Shown: one piece after another, positions 33,388 to 41,732 of the stretch
Layout of the letters: the number at the start of each line of letters is the position of its first letter
How positions within the stretch are numbered: position 1 is the stretch's first letter
NCBI GenBank assembly: GCA_002737105.1
Contig: NSHO01000001.1
Location: forward strand, 1-43,060
Direction: 5' to 3'
Source of the DNA: Flavobacteriales bacterium
GTDB taxonomy: Bacteria; Bacteroidota; Bacteroidia; Flavobacteriales; Flavobacteriaceae
DNA: 43,060 nt
Translations under genes and position numbers: made by a program
The notes under the pieces: model-generated
Told to the model about the DNA's origin: nothing
The model's input: only the letters and a program-made list of their open reading frames with translations
Databases searched by the model: none

Positions 33388-33403
33388 TCTAATAACTACT
33401 TTT
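33380..33403 (+). terminator. Terminator overlapping the stop of the 30-residue gene
   Basis: AAAAGTAGT (33380-33388) pairs with ACTACTTTT (33395-33403) around CTAATA; CTTTGTTT follows. The TAG stop is inside the stem. Confidence 0.7.
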
Positions 33404-33528
33404 CTTTGTTTAAAAAAAGAAGTTACGTTCCTTGAATTTTAAATTATTTTATTACTTGATTCATTCAATTCATATTATAATTTTATTGGGTATTTTACCT
33501 AAATTGTTTAATCCATCCAAACAATAAG

Positions 33529-33558
33529 TTGCTAGTTGCTAGTTGTTTTGTACCTTTG
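33529..33558 (+). promoter_or_regulatory. Promoter of rng
   Basis: TTG at 33529-33531, a 19-bp spacer and TACCTTTG at 33551-33558. The -33 TTG is in the direct repeat TTGCTAGTTGCTAGTTG. The rest of the 224-bp gap from 33388 holds a terminator and AT-rich DNA without other signals. Confidence 0.8.
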
Positions 33559-33611
33559 GTAACAAACAATCAAAAACCGACAACAAAATGTTCGGATAAA
33601 AAAGATACAGT

Positions 33612-35159
33612 ATGAACAAAGAATTAATCATTAGATCTAGTTCAGACGCAGTAGATTTTGCCTTATTAAAAGATGGAAAACTAATTGAATTACACAAAGA
33701 AAAAGAGGCTGGCGACAGCATTCAGTTTCAGGTTGGTGATATTTTTATAGCAAAAATAAGAAAGCCTGTTGCCGGACTAAACGCAGCATTTGTGCATTTA
33801 GGTCATGAAAAAGATGCGTTTTTGCATTATCATGATTTAGGTCCAAACTTAGGTTCTTTGATGAAATTTATTAAACTTGTAAGCGCAGGTAAAATAAAAG
33901 ATTATTCACTCAAAAATTTCCCTTTTGAACCAGAGATCAGCAAAGATGGCACTATAATGGACACATTAAGCGCCAATCAGTCGATTTTAGTTCAAGTAGT
34001 TAAAGAGCCTATCTCCACAAAAGGACCAAGAATTAGTTCTGAGATTTCTTTAGCTGGAAGATATGTAGTTTTAGTGCCTTTTTCAGACCGTGTATCCATT
34101 TCGCAAAAAATTGGAGACCGGGCAGAAAAAGACCGTCTAAAAAAATTGCTACAATCTATAAAACCTAAGGGATTTGGTGTTATTGTGAGAACAGTAGCCG
34201 AAGGCAGAAAAACAACTGAGATTGAAAAAGATGTAGAAACATTGTTAGACCGTTGGACTAGCATGTGTAAAAAACTACAAACCGCCCATCATCCCTCAAA
34301 AGTATTAGGAGAATTAACAAAATCTTCTTCTATGCTTAGAGATATTTTTAACGATACTTTTACTAGTATTCAAGTAGATGATGAAGATTTGTATTTAAAA
34401 ACGAAGGAATATTTGCAAGAAATAGCTCCGGATAAAGCGTCTATCGTAAAACACTATCAGTCGAAAGATTTACCTCTATTTGAGAAGTATAATATAGAAA
34501 GACAAATAAAAACCTCTTTTGGAAAATCAGTTTCTATGAGTAAAGGTGCTTATTTGATTATTGAACATACAGAAGCTTTACACGTTATTGATGTAAATTC
34601 TGGCAATAGATCAAATAAAGCCACCAACCAAGAAGATACTGCCATGGAAGTAAATATGATTGCTGCAGCTGAAATTGCACGTCAATTACGACTAAGAGAT
34701 ATGGGAGGAATTATTGTTGTCGATTTTATAGATTTACAAAATCCAGACAATAGAAAAGTATTATTCGATTTCTTAAGAGAAGAAATGAGTGACGATAAGG
34801 CGAAGCATAAAATCTTGCCTCCTAGTAAATTTGGATTGGTTCAAATTACTAGACAAAGAGTTAGACCTGAAGTTAATATTGAAACGAATGAAGAAAACCC
34901 GAACGAAAACGGACAGGTTGAAGCAGCCATTTTAATTATTGACAAAATAGAGGATAACCTTGAAAGCATTATTAAAGACCATAAAAAAGTAGTACTAAAT
35001 GTACACCCGTTTGTGGCCGCATACCTTACAAAAGGTTTTCCATCCTTACGTTCAAAATGGTATTTTGAACATAAGAAGTGGGTGAAAATTATACCTCGTG
35101 ACGCTTACACGTACTTAGAATATCATTTCTTTGATAACCAAGGAAAAGAAATTTTATAA
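33612..35159 (+). CDS. rng: Ribonuclease E/G family endoribonuclease
   Basis: An RNase G-type enzyme of 515 residues that cleaves single-stranded AU-rich RNA and takes part in rRNA and mRNA processing. The S1-like RNA-binding part comes first (QVGDIFIAKIRKPVAGLNAAFVHLG). The two catalytic aspartates are in LHVIDVNSGN and IIVVDFIDL. After FGLVQITRQRVRPE the usual zinc-link cysteines (CPxCxG) are missing; the stretch reads NEENPNENG. No long RNase E C-terminal scaffold is present. It has a terminator 7 bp after its stop. Confidence 0.95.
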   Translation: MNKELIIRSSSDAVDFALLKDGKLIELHKEKEAGDSIQFQVGDIFIAKIRKPVAGLNAAFVHLGHEKDAFLHYHDLGPNLGSLMKFIKLVSAGKIKDYSLKNFPFEPEISKDGTIMDTLSANQSILVQVVKEPISTKGPRISSEISLAGRYVVLVPFSDRVSISQKIGDRAEKDRLKKLLQSIKPKGFGVIVRTVAEGRKTTEIEKDVETLLDRWTSMCKKLQTAHHPSKVLGELTKSSSMLRDIFNDTFTSIQVDDEDLYLKTKEYLQEIAPDKASIVKHYQSKDLPLFEKYNIERQIKTSFGKSVSMSKGAYLIIEHTEALHVIDVNSGNRSNKATNQEDTAMEVNMIAAAEIARQLRLRDMGGIIVVDFIDLQNPDNRKVLFDFLREEMSDDKAKHKILPPSKFGLVQITRQRVRPEVNIETNEENPNENGQVEAAILIIDKIEDNLESIIKDHKKVVLNVHPFVAAYLTKGFPSLRSKWYFEHKKWVKIIPRDAYTYLEYHFFDNQGKEIL

Positions 35160-35165
35160 AAAACT

Positions 35166-35199
35166 AAAACCGCTACTCGAAAGAATAGCGGTTTTTTTT
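35166..35199. terminator. Terminator between rng and the SIMPL gene
   Basis: AAAACCGCTA (35166-35175) pairs with TAGCGGTTTT (35186-35195), enclosing a short inner stem with a GAAA tetraloop, followed by further T. A-run and T-run on the two sides allow both directions. Confidence 0.9.
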
Positions 35200-35222
35200 G
35201 TAATCATAATTTACACATCGAT

Positions 35223-35990
35223 TTACTCCAACTCATATTCTAACCTAACAGTAATTCTTGCGGTTTTGTTTTTGCTAAATGTATCATTGTTTCCACCATA
35301 ACTATCTTCTTCCGTAGAACCTTGACCAGTAATTTGGAAAACACCCATACTTGCTGTTTTTAGTTTTCCTAAATCGCCATCCGCTGTTTTTACAATTTTT
35401 TCAGCACGTTCGTACGCATCTTTTGTTGCGTTTTCTATTAAACTTTGTTTTAAACTTGACAAATCAGAATACGTATATTGAGTAGAATTTGATGATAATT
35501 CTATACCCGAATTAATTAGTTCAGAAGTTTTCCCAGAAACCGCTTCAATTCGTTTCATTAAATCGGGGTTTTTCTTTGCCGAAAAAGTAATGGTTTGCGA
35601 GGCTTCATATCCATCAAAAACTTGTTCGTATTTAGTATTATATTGATTATCGCCGTCTTCTATTCGTACTTCTCTAAATTTTTTGTTGAATTGAACGGCG
35701 CCAAAAGTAAATTCGTTTGATTTAAAACCTTTTCCTAAAAAGAAATTAGACACAATTTTCTGGTCTGCAATCATTTTATTGTACGCTTCTTTAATATCAT
35801 AGCTTCTTGTAGTAAAACTTCCGCTCCACAAAATTTCATCAGACACAAAATCTTTTGTGCCTAAACCAATAACGGATATAGAATCTAAATTCTCATTTCG
35901 TTTTTTAAATGCTGTACCCAACACAAATGCTGTGGCAACAATAGCAATTCCAATAATTGCTGAGGATTTCATTTTGTCTGTAATTTTCAT
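35223..35990 (-). CDS. SIMPL (DUF541) domain protein
   Basis: A 255-residue membrane-anchored or exported protein: N-terminal helix SSAIIGIAIVATAFVLGTAF, then the SIMPL domain with SISVIGLGTKDFVSDEILW, the long FTTRSYDIKEAYNKM helix, and a last strand TARITVRLEYELE. SIMPL proteins form ring-like oligomers in some bacteria, and their function is poorly known. An alternative start at 35972 would also keep the membrane helix. It is convergent with rng. Confidence 0.88.
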   Translation of the reverse strand: MKITDKMKSSAIIGIAIVATAFVLGTAFKKRNENLDSISVIGLGTKDFVSDEILWSGSFTTRSYDIKEAYNKMIADQKIVSNFFLGKGFKSNEFTFGAVQFNKKFREVRIEDGDNQYNTKYEQVFDGYEASQTITFSAKKNPDLMKRIEAVSGKTSELINSGIELSSNSTQYTYSDLSSLKQSLIENATKDAYERAEKIVKTADGDLGKLKTASMGVFQITGQGSTEEDSYGGNNDTFSKNKTARITVRLEYELE

Positions 35991-36057
35991 ACTAATTTTT
36001 TTTAAGGTTGATTTGGTTATTTTATTTCAAAACATATATCAAACTACATGCCAAGTT

Positions 36058-36498
36058 TTATCTCTTTTTATGAAAAAAACTTGTCATTAATTCTGCACAT
36101 TCCTTTTCTAAAATTCCAGAAACCACTTCTGTTTTTGGGTGAATTTGGGTACCTAATGTTTTATAACCTCTTTTTGTATCTTTTGCACCAAATACAATTT
36201 TAGAAATCTGACTCCAATACAAAGCTCCTGCACACATCTGACAAGGTTCTAAAGTAACATATAACGTACAACCTTTTAAGTATTTTCCTCCTAAAAAATT
36301 GGCTGCACTCGTAATGGCTTGCATTTCAGCATGTGCCGTAACATCATGCAAAAGCTCGGTTAAATTATGAGTTCTGGCAATTATTGTATTGTTAACTACA
36401 ACAACAGCCCCAACAGGAATTTCGTCTTTTTCAAAAGCTATTTCAGCTTCCTGAAGTGCTTTTTTCATAAAATATTCGTCGGTAAAAATAGTTTCCAA
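36058..36498 (-). CDS. tadA: tRNA-specific adenosine deaminase / nucleoside deaminase
   Basis: A zinc-dependent deaminase of 146 residues. The zinc and proton-shuttle motifs are TAHAEMQAI (His and Glu) and TLEPCQMCAGAL (two Cys). The overall length and the ending fit TadA, which converts A34 to inosine in tRNA-Arg(ACG). Guanine or cytosine deaminases share this fold, so TadA is likely but not proven. It is divergent from dxs with 59 bp between starts. A -7 box TAAATTTG is at 36529-36522. Confidence 0.9.
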   Translation of the reverse strand: METIFTDEYFMKKALQEAEIAFEKDEIPVGAVVVVNNTIIARTHNLTELLHDVTAHAEMQAITSAANFLGGKYLKGCTLYVTLEPCQMCAGALYWSQISKIVFGAKDTKRGYKTLGTQIHPKTEVVSGILEKECAELMTSFFHKKR

Positions 36499-36541
36499 GT
36501 TTCTTACAATTATATATTAATCAAATTTACAAACATTATTG

Positions 36542-36549
36542 TATTTTTG
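36542..36549 (+). promoter_or_regulatory. -7 element almost touching the dxs start codon
   Basis: TATTTTTG ends 8 bases before the ATG at 36558. No good -33 TTG lies 17-23 bp upstream. If used, the mRNA would be leaderless or have a leader of only a few bases. Confidence 0.55.
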
Positions 36550-36557
36550 CAGTACAA

Positions 36558-38333
36558 ATGGAAAATTTACTTTCAAATATTAACACACCAATAGATTTGC
36601 GACGACTTTCTGAAAGTCAGTTACCGCAAGTAGCCAATGAACTCAGAGAATTTATCATCGATATAGTTTCTCAAAAAGAAGGGCATTTAGGCGCCAGTTT
36701 GGGTGTGATAGAATTAACAGTTGCCTTGCATTATGTGTTTGACACACCAAACGATTTATTAGTTTGGGATGTAGGACACCAAGCGTATGGGCACAAAATC
36801 TTAACGGAAAGACGCGAAATTTTTCATAAGTATAGAGAAATTGATGGAATCTCGGGTTTTCCAAAACGTAGTGAAAGTATTTATGATGCGTTTGGTGTAG
36901 GACATTCTTCTACTTCTATTTCTGCCGCTTTAGGAATGGCCATTGCTTCCAAAATTAATGGTGATACCGAAAAACAACATATTGCGGTAATTGGAGATGC
37001 TTCTATTGCCAGCGGAATGGCATTTGAAGGATTAAATCATGCGGGAGTTACCGATGCGAATTTATTAGTGATATTAAATGACAATGCGATGGGAATTGAC
37101 CCAAGCGTTGGCGCATTAAAAGACTATTTAACCGCAGTAAAAGAAGGCAAAAACCCAAAAGATAACAACATTATAAAATCGTTAAATTTTGATTATTCGG
37201 GTCCGATTGACGGGCATGATTTACCAAAATTACTTTCAGAATTAAAACGATTACAAAAAGTAAAAGGTCCGAAATTTTTACATATAATTACCACGAAAGG
37301 AAAAGGATTATCATACGCAGAAGAAAATCAATTGCAATTTCACGCACCTGGAAAATTTGATAAATTAACTGGTAAAATTCTAAAACCAGAAAATGAAAAT
37401 TTGGCACCAAAATATCAAGATGTCTTTGGACACACTTTAGTGGAATTGGCTACAGAAAATAAAAAAATTGTAGGTATTACACCCGCTATGCCTTCGGGAA
37501 GTTCTTTAAAATATATGATGGATGCCTTTCCTGAACGCGCTTTTGATGTAGGAATTGCTGAACAACACGCCGTAACCTTAGCTGCCGGAATGGCCACTCA
37601 AGGATTAACGGTATTTTGCAATATTTATTCTACATTTTTACAACGGGCTTATGATCAGGTGATTCATGATGTAGCGATACAAAATTTACCCGTGATTTTT
37701 TGCTTAGACCGAGCGGGATTTGTAGGCGAAGACGGTGCCACACATCACGGATTATTTGATGTGGCTTACCTAAATTGCATCCCAAATATGATGATTTACG
37801 CACCACGTAATGAAATTGACTTACGCAATATTTTATATACTTCATCGTTAGGATTAAATCATCCTATTGCGATTAGATATCCAAGAGGAAAAGGCGAAAT
37901 TGTAGCTTGGCAACAACCTTTTTCTAAAATTGAAATAGGAAAAATTGAAACCTTAAAAAAAGGAACTAAAATTGCTGTTTTGTCTACAGGAACTATTGGA
38001 AATAATGTTTCTAAAGCACTAGCAATTATTGAAAATTCTGAATGCTTTTCGCATTACCATGTAGGTTGGATTAAGCCATTGGATGAAGAAAAATTAACTG
38101 CCATTTTTAAAGAACATGAAATTATTATTTCTGTTGAAGAAGGCGTAATTAATGGCGGTTTGGGAAGTTGTATTAATACTTTTGCAATCAAAAATAATTA
38201 TAAAAATAGAATTATAAATCGTGGTGTAGCTGATGAGTTTGTTGAGCATGGCACCGTAAATCAGTTATTAGAAATCACTAAATTAGACACAAGAAGTTTA
38301 ACCCAGTTATTTACTGAAATTAATCATGAGTAG
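36558..38333 (+). CDS. dxs: 1-deoxy-D-xylulose-5-phosphate synthase
   Basis: The thiamine-diphosphate enzyme that joins pyruvate and glyceraldehyde 3-phosphate in the first step of the MEP isoprenoid pathway, also feeding thiamin and pyridoxal synthesis. The 591-residue protein shows WDVGHQAYGHKILTERRE, the cofactor motif IGDASIASGMAFEGLNHAG followed by LNDNAMGI, and the central AEQHAVTLAAGMA. It is a little shorter than E. coli Dxs, as usual for this phylum. Its last 8 bp overlap the DUF3078 gene. Confidence 0.96.
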   Translation: MENLLSNINTPIDLRRLSESQLPQVANELREFIIDIVSQKEGHLGASLGVIELTVALHYVFDTPNDLLVWDVGHQAYGHKILTERREIFHKYREIDGISGFPKRSESIYDAFGVGHSSTSISAALGMAIASKINGDTEKQHIAVIGDASIASGMAFEGLNHAGVTDANLLVILNDNAMGIDPSVGALKDYLTAVKEGKNPKDNNIIKSLNFDYSGPIDGHDLPKLLSELKRLQKVKGPKFLHIITTKGKGLSYAEENQLQFHAPGKFDKLTGKILKPENENLAPKYQDVFGHTLVELATENKKIVGITPAMPSGSSLKYMMDAFPERAFDVGIAEQHAVTLAAGMATQGLTVFCNIYSTFLQRAYDQVIHDVAIQNLPVIFCLDRAGFVGEDGATHHGLFDVAYLNCIPNMMIYAPRNEIDLRNILYTSSLGLNHPIAIRYPRGKGEIVAWQQPFSKIEIGKIETLKKGTKIAVLSTGTIGNNVSKALAIIENSECFSHYHVGWIKPLDEEKLTAIFKEHEIIISVEEGVINGGLGSCINTFAIKNNYKNRIINRGVADEFVEHGTVNQLLEITKLDTRSLTQLFTEINHE

Positions 38334-39273
38334 AAACATTTTAATTTTTATCGCACTTCTTTTTTTTGCTACAAAATCTTTTGCACAAATAGTACGAACA
38401 TCAAAAATAGATACCACTTCAAATTGGAAAAAGGTAAATAAATTAGGGTTAGATTTTACACAAATTAGCTTTGTAAATTGGTCTGCGGGAGGAAATAATT
38501 CTATTTCTGGTTTGGCAAAAGGAAATTTCATTAGAAACTATACTCGTGACAACATGAAATGGAATAATGAACTTGTAATTCGTTATGGAATTAACAAACA
38601 AGAAGGGCAAGATTTAAGAAAAACAGACGATCAAATTAATTTAAACTCCACAATTGGATATAGAAGAGACACTATTAACAAATGGTTTTATGGCGCAAAA
38701 TTTAGTTTTTTAACCCAGTTTGCCAATGGATATAGTTATCCAAATGTTAGTAAAGCCATTTCAAAACCATTTGGTCCAGCTTATATTTTCTTAGGTTTAG
38801 GTGCAGAATATACTAGAAAAGACTTAGGTTTAACGGTATATTTATCTCCAATAACCAACAAAACAACTTTGGTTTTAGACAGAAGGTTGTCAAACGAAGG
38901 CGCATTTGGAGTAGAAAAGGCTATTTATGATGAAACAGGAACGGAAATTCTAAAAAAAGGAAAACGTCATAGAACTGAATTGGGTGCTTTAGTTTCTAGT
39001 CAGTACAAAAGAAAAATTATGACAAATATCAATTTAGATACCCGGGCAACTTTATATACAGATTACTTAAAAGATTTTGGAAACATTGATATTGATTGGC
39101 AAATTAGCATTGAAATGATAGTAAATAAATATGTGAGAGCCAATATTGGAAGTCATCTTTTGTATGATAACGACATAAAAAACAAACGAGAAGTCGGTGG
39201 CATTCAAATCACAGAAGGACCAAGAGTGCAATTAAAGCAAATTCTTGGCGTTGGTGTTGAATATCGTTTTTAA
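38326..39273 (+). CDS. DUF3078 outer-membrane-barrel-like protein
   Basis: An exported protein of 315 residues. A signal peptide (SRNILIFIALLFFATKSFA) is followed by the DUF3078 pattern: WKKVNKLGLDFTQISFVNWSAGGNNSISG, then repeated amphipathic beta strands, ending VGVEYRF. The terminal phenylalanine and strand pattern suggest an outer-membrane beta-barrel. The function is not known. The start overlaps the dxs end by 8 bp, so both should be co-expressed, though no link between isoprenoid synthesis and this family is known to me. Confidence 0.86.
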   Translation: MSRNILIFIALLFFATKSFAQIVRTSKIDTTSNWKKVNKLGLDFTQISFVNWSAGGNNSISGLAKGNFIRNYTRDNMKWNNELVIRYGINKQEGQDLRKTDDQINLNSTIGYRRDTINKWFYGAKFSFLTQFANGYSYPNVSKAISKPFGPAYIFLGLGAEYTRKDLGLTVYLSPITNKTTLVLDRRLSNEGAFGVEKAIYDETGTEILKKGKRHRTELGALVSSQYKRKIMTNINLDTRATLYTDYLKDFGNIDIDWQISIEMIVNKYVRANIGSHLLYDNDIKNKREVGGIQITEGPRVQLKQILGVGVEYRF

Positions 39274-39297
39274 AGAAAATATATTATTCTCGATACA

Positions 39298-39340
39298 ATT
39301 TTTGATTCTCTTATTTTTTAAGAATAAGAGAATCAAAAAT
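39298..39340. terminator. Long perfect palindrome between convergent genes
   Basis: ATTTTTGATTCTCTTATT (39298-39315) is perfectly complementary to 39323-39340 around TTTTAAG: 18 base pairs. AT-rich with short T and A runs at both ends, it likely terminates the DUF3078 and DUF2797 transcripts. Confidence 0.75.
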
Positions 39341-39358
39341 CACTCGAACTGACGGAAA

Positions 39359-40153
39359 CTAAAACTTCAAACTCACCACAAATCCTTCGTAGGTGCGGAC
39401 ATTAAAAACCGTGCCATCTGCAAAAATTAGATATTGACCTTTAATTCCAATTACTTTTCCTGAAAAATTTGGTGTTTTTTCCAAATTTAAACTGTTTACT
39501 CTTATCGGATAATTTTTCACGGGAAAATCCATTTGATACAAATTGTCTTCTTCTATAAAATACGGCTTAGTTTCCTCTGGTAACCATTGTTTTAACTTAC
39601 TTTTTTCTTCAAATAAATTGGTAATTGGTACTTCATTTTTCAACATTTTTTGCCAATTGGTTTTGTCTGCAAAATGATTTTTTAAAGCAACCTCAGCAAT
39701 TCCGGCTAAATATCTATTGGGCGTTTCTAAAACAGGAATCGCCTGAACAGCGCCTTGGTCTATCCAACGAGTAGGCACTTGCGTGTTTCGGGTTACCCCA
39801 ACTTTTACTTCACTCGATAAAGCAAGATATACAATATGAGGTTGCAATTGTACCCGTTTTTCATAGGCTAAATCTCTATCTTCAATATCTAAATGTGCCG
39901 TACTAAGTTCGGGTTTCATAATCCAATCCGCTGCAGCGGGAATAGTAGAAAAACAATCGTAACAAAATCCTTGGCGCCAAATTTTCTTCGCTTTCTTACA
40001 ATTTAAACATTGATAACCTTTGTGCGTAATCTCTATATCTTTACTAATTAACTGATTCATATTGATAAAATTGGAATCAAAAATCAAATAATATTGTATT
40101 GGCGCACCTATTTCGGTTTCCATCTTTGTTAATGTTCCTTCAAATGTTGTCAT
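39359..40153 (-). CDS. DUF2797 family protein with zinc-finger-like Cys pairs
   Basis: A cytoplasmic protein of 264 residues. The start at 40153 (TTFEGTLTKMETEIGAPI) is preferred, as the upstream extension is not family-like and runs into the divergent promoter. Two Cys pairs, CLNC and CYDC, lie 10 residues apart (about 51-67) and probably bind zinc. Later, VYLALSSEVKVGVTRN, RWIDQGA and AGIAEVALKNHF resemble the order of key residues in GIY-YIG nucleases. No function is established for DUF2797. It is divergent from the GH3 gene. Confidence 0.85.
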   Translation of the reverse strand: MTTFEGTLTKMETEIGAPIQYYLIFDSNFINMNQLISKDIEITHKGYQCLNCKKAKKIWRQGFCYDCFSTIPAAADWIMKPELSTAHLDIEDRDLAYEKRVQLQPHIVYLALSSEVKVGVTRNTQVPTRWIDQGAVQAIPVLETPNRYLAGIAEVALKNHFADKTNWQKMLKNEVPITNLFEEKSKLKQWLPEETKPYFIEEDNLYQMDFPVKNYPIRVNSLNLEKTPNFSGKVIGIKGQYLIFADGTVFNVRTYEGFVVSLKF

Positions 40154-40158
40154 AAAAA

Positions 40159-40188
40159 TTGTAATTGAACTAAAAATTATTAATTTTG
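40159..40188 (+). promoter_or_regulatory. Promoter of the GH3 gene
   Basis: TTG at 40159-40161, a 19-bp spacer, TAATTTTG at 40181-40188; the start codon follows 28 bp later. Confidence 0.8.
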
Positions 40189-40216
40189 GTAAAGTTATAA
40201 AAATACTCCCAGTCAT

Positions 40217-41728
40217 ATGCCATTACCTTTAATAAATTCTATTGCCTCTTGGATTTTAAAACAACGTATTCATCAAATTGAATTGTTTATTAAATATCCT
40301 ATGGAAGTGCAAGAAGAATTGTTGTTTGGTTTATTAAAATCGGCAGAAAACACAGTTCTTGGAAAAAAATACGACTACAATAGCATCAAAAATTATCAAA
40401 CTTTTAATAAAAGAATTCCGGTTTCAACTTACGAAGAATTAGAACCTTTTATTGAACAAACCCGCCAAGGCGCACAAAATATATTTTGGAATTCTACTAT
40501 AAAATATTTTGCAAAATCGAGCGGTACTACAAATGCTAAAAGCAAATTTATTCCAGTAAGTTCTGAAGCTTTAGAAAATAATCATTACAAAGCCAGTAAA
40601 GATTTGTTGTGCATGTATCTCAATAATAACGAAGATTCGCAGTTATTTACTGGAAAAAGTTTACGCTTAGGTGGCAGTAAAGAATTGTACGAAAACAACA
40701 ATACCTTTTTTGGCGATTTATCTGCCATATTAATTGACAATATGCCCATGTGGGCGGAATTTAGCTCCACACCTAGCAATAAAACTTCTTTAATGAGTAA
40801 TTGGGAAACCAAATTACCAGCCATAATAAAAGAAAGTAGTTTAGAAAATGTAACCAGTTTGGCTGGTGTTCCAAGTTGGATGATGGTTTTATTAAACAAA
40901 ACTCTTGAAGAAAATAAAAAAACCAATATTTTAGAAATTTGGCCCAATTTAGAAGTCTATTTTCACGGTGGTGTAAGTTTTGAACCTTATAAAGAACAAT
41001 ATAAAAACTTGTTTCCAAAAGACGGTTTTAAATATTACGAAATTTATAATGCTTCCGAAGGATTTTTTGCCTTACAAGATCAAAATAATGTTAGCGAACT
41101 ATTGTTGATGCTAGATTATGGTATTTTTTACGAATTTATTCCGATGGATACTTTTGGAAAAGACAACCAAAAAGTCATTCCATTAAGTTACGTTGAAATA
41201 AATAAAAATTATGCTTTGGTTATTACGACTAATTCTGGTTTATGGCGATATTTAATTGGTGACACGATTAGGTTTACATCGTTAAATCCTTATCGAATAA
41301 AAGTTACTGGAAGAACCAAACACCATATCAATGTTTTTGGAGAAGAAGTAATGGTAGAAAACACCGATACGGCTTTAGCAAAAACGTGTAAAACATTACA
41401 CTGCGAAATTATTGACTATACCGTTGCGCCTATTTTTATGCAAGGAAAAGAAAAAGGTGCCCATGAATGGCTAATTGAATTTAAAAAACATCCAGTAAAC
41501 ATTGCGAATTTTTCTGAACTTTTAGATAAAAATTTGCAACAAGTAAATTCCGACTACGAAGCCAAACGATTTAACAATATGACCTTAAACCCACTTGTAT
41601 TAAATGTAGCTAGAGCGCATTTATTTTATGATTGGCTGAAAAAGAAAGATAAATTAGGCGGGCAACACAAAGTACCTCGCCTTTCAAACGAAAGAACATA
41701 TTTGGAAGAGTTAATTCTACTAAGTTAA
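40217..41728 (+). CDS. GH3 family acyl-adenylate-forming protein
   Basis: A cytoplasmic enzyme of 503 residues in the GH3 family, named for plant auxin-amino acid synthetases; bacterial members are common in Bacteroidota and their substrates are largely unknown. The ATP-binding motifs are FAKSSGTTNAKSKFIPVS (about residue 96), YNASEGFF (about 276) and LWRYLIGDTIRFTS (about 343). These adenylate a carboxylic acid and probably join it to an amine. It has its own promoter and ends 4 bp before the convergent partial gene. Confidence 0.9.
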   Translation: MPLPLINSIASWILKQRIHQIELFIKYPMEVQEELLFGLLKSAENTVLGKKYDYNSIKNYQTFNKRIPVSTYEELEPFIEQTRQGAQNIFWNSTIKYFAKSSGTTNAKSKFIPVSSEALENNHYKASKDLLCMYLNNNEDSQLFTGKSLRLGGSKELYENNNTFFGDLSAILIDNMPMWAEFSSTPSNKTSLMSNWETKLPAIIKESSLENVTSLAGVPSWMMVLLNKTLEENKKTNILEIWPNLEVYFHGGVSFEPYKEQYKNLFPKDGFKYYEIYNASEGFFALQDQNNVSELLLMLDYGIFYEFIPMDTFGKDNQKVIPLSYVEINKNYALVITTNSGLWRYLIGDTIRFTSLNPYRIKVTGRTKHHINVFGEEVMVENTDTALAKTCKTLHCEIIDYTVAPIFMQGKEKGAHEWLIEFKKHPVNIANFSELLDKNLQQVNSDYEAKRFNNMTLNPLVLNVARAHLFYDWLKKKDKLGGQHKVPRLSNERTYLEELILLS

Positions 41729-41732
41729 TCTT

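Noticed and set aside
40154..40216. Extension of the DUF2797 protein
   Set aside because: It crosses the GH3 promoter and is unlike family N-termini.
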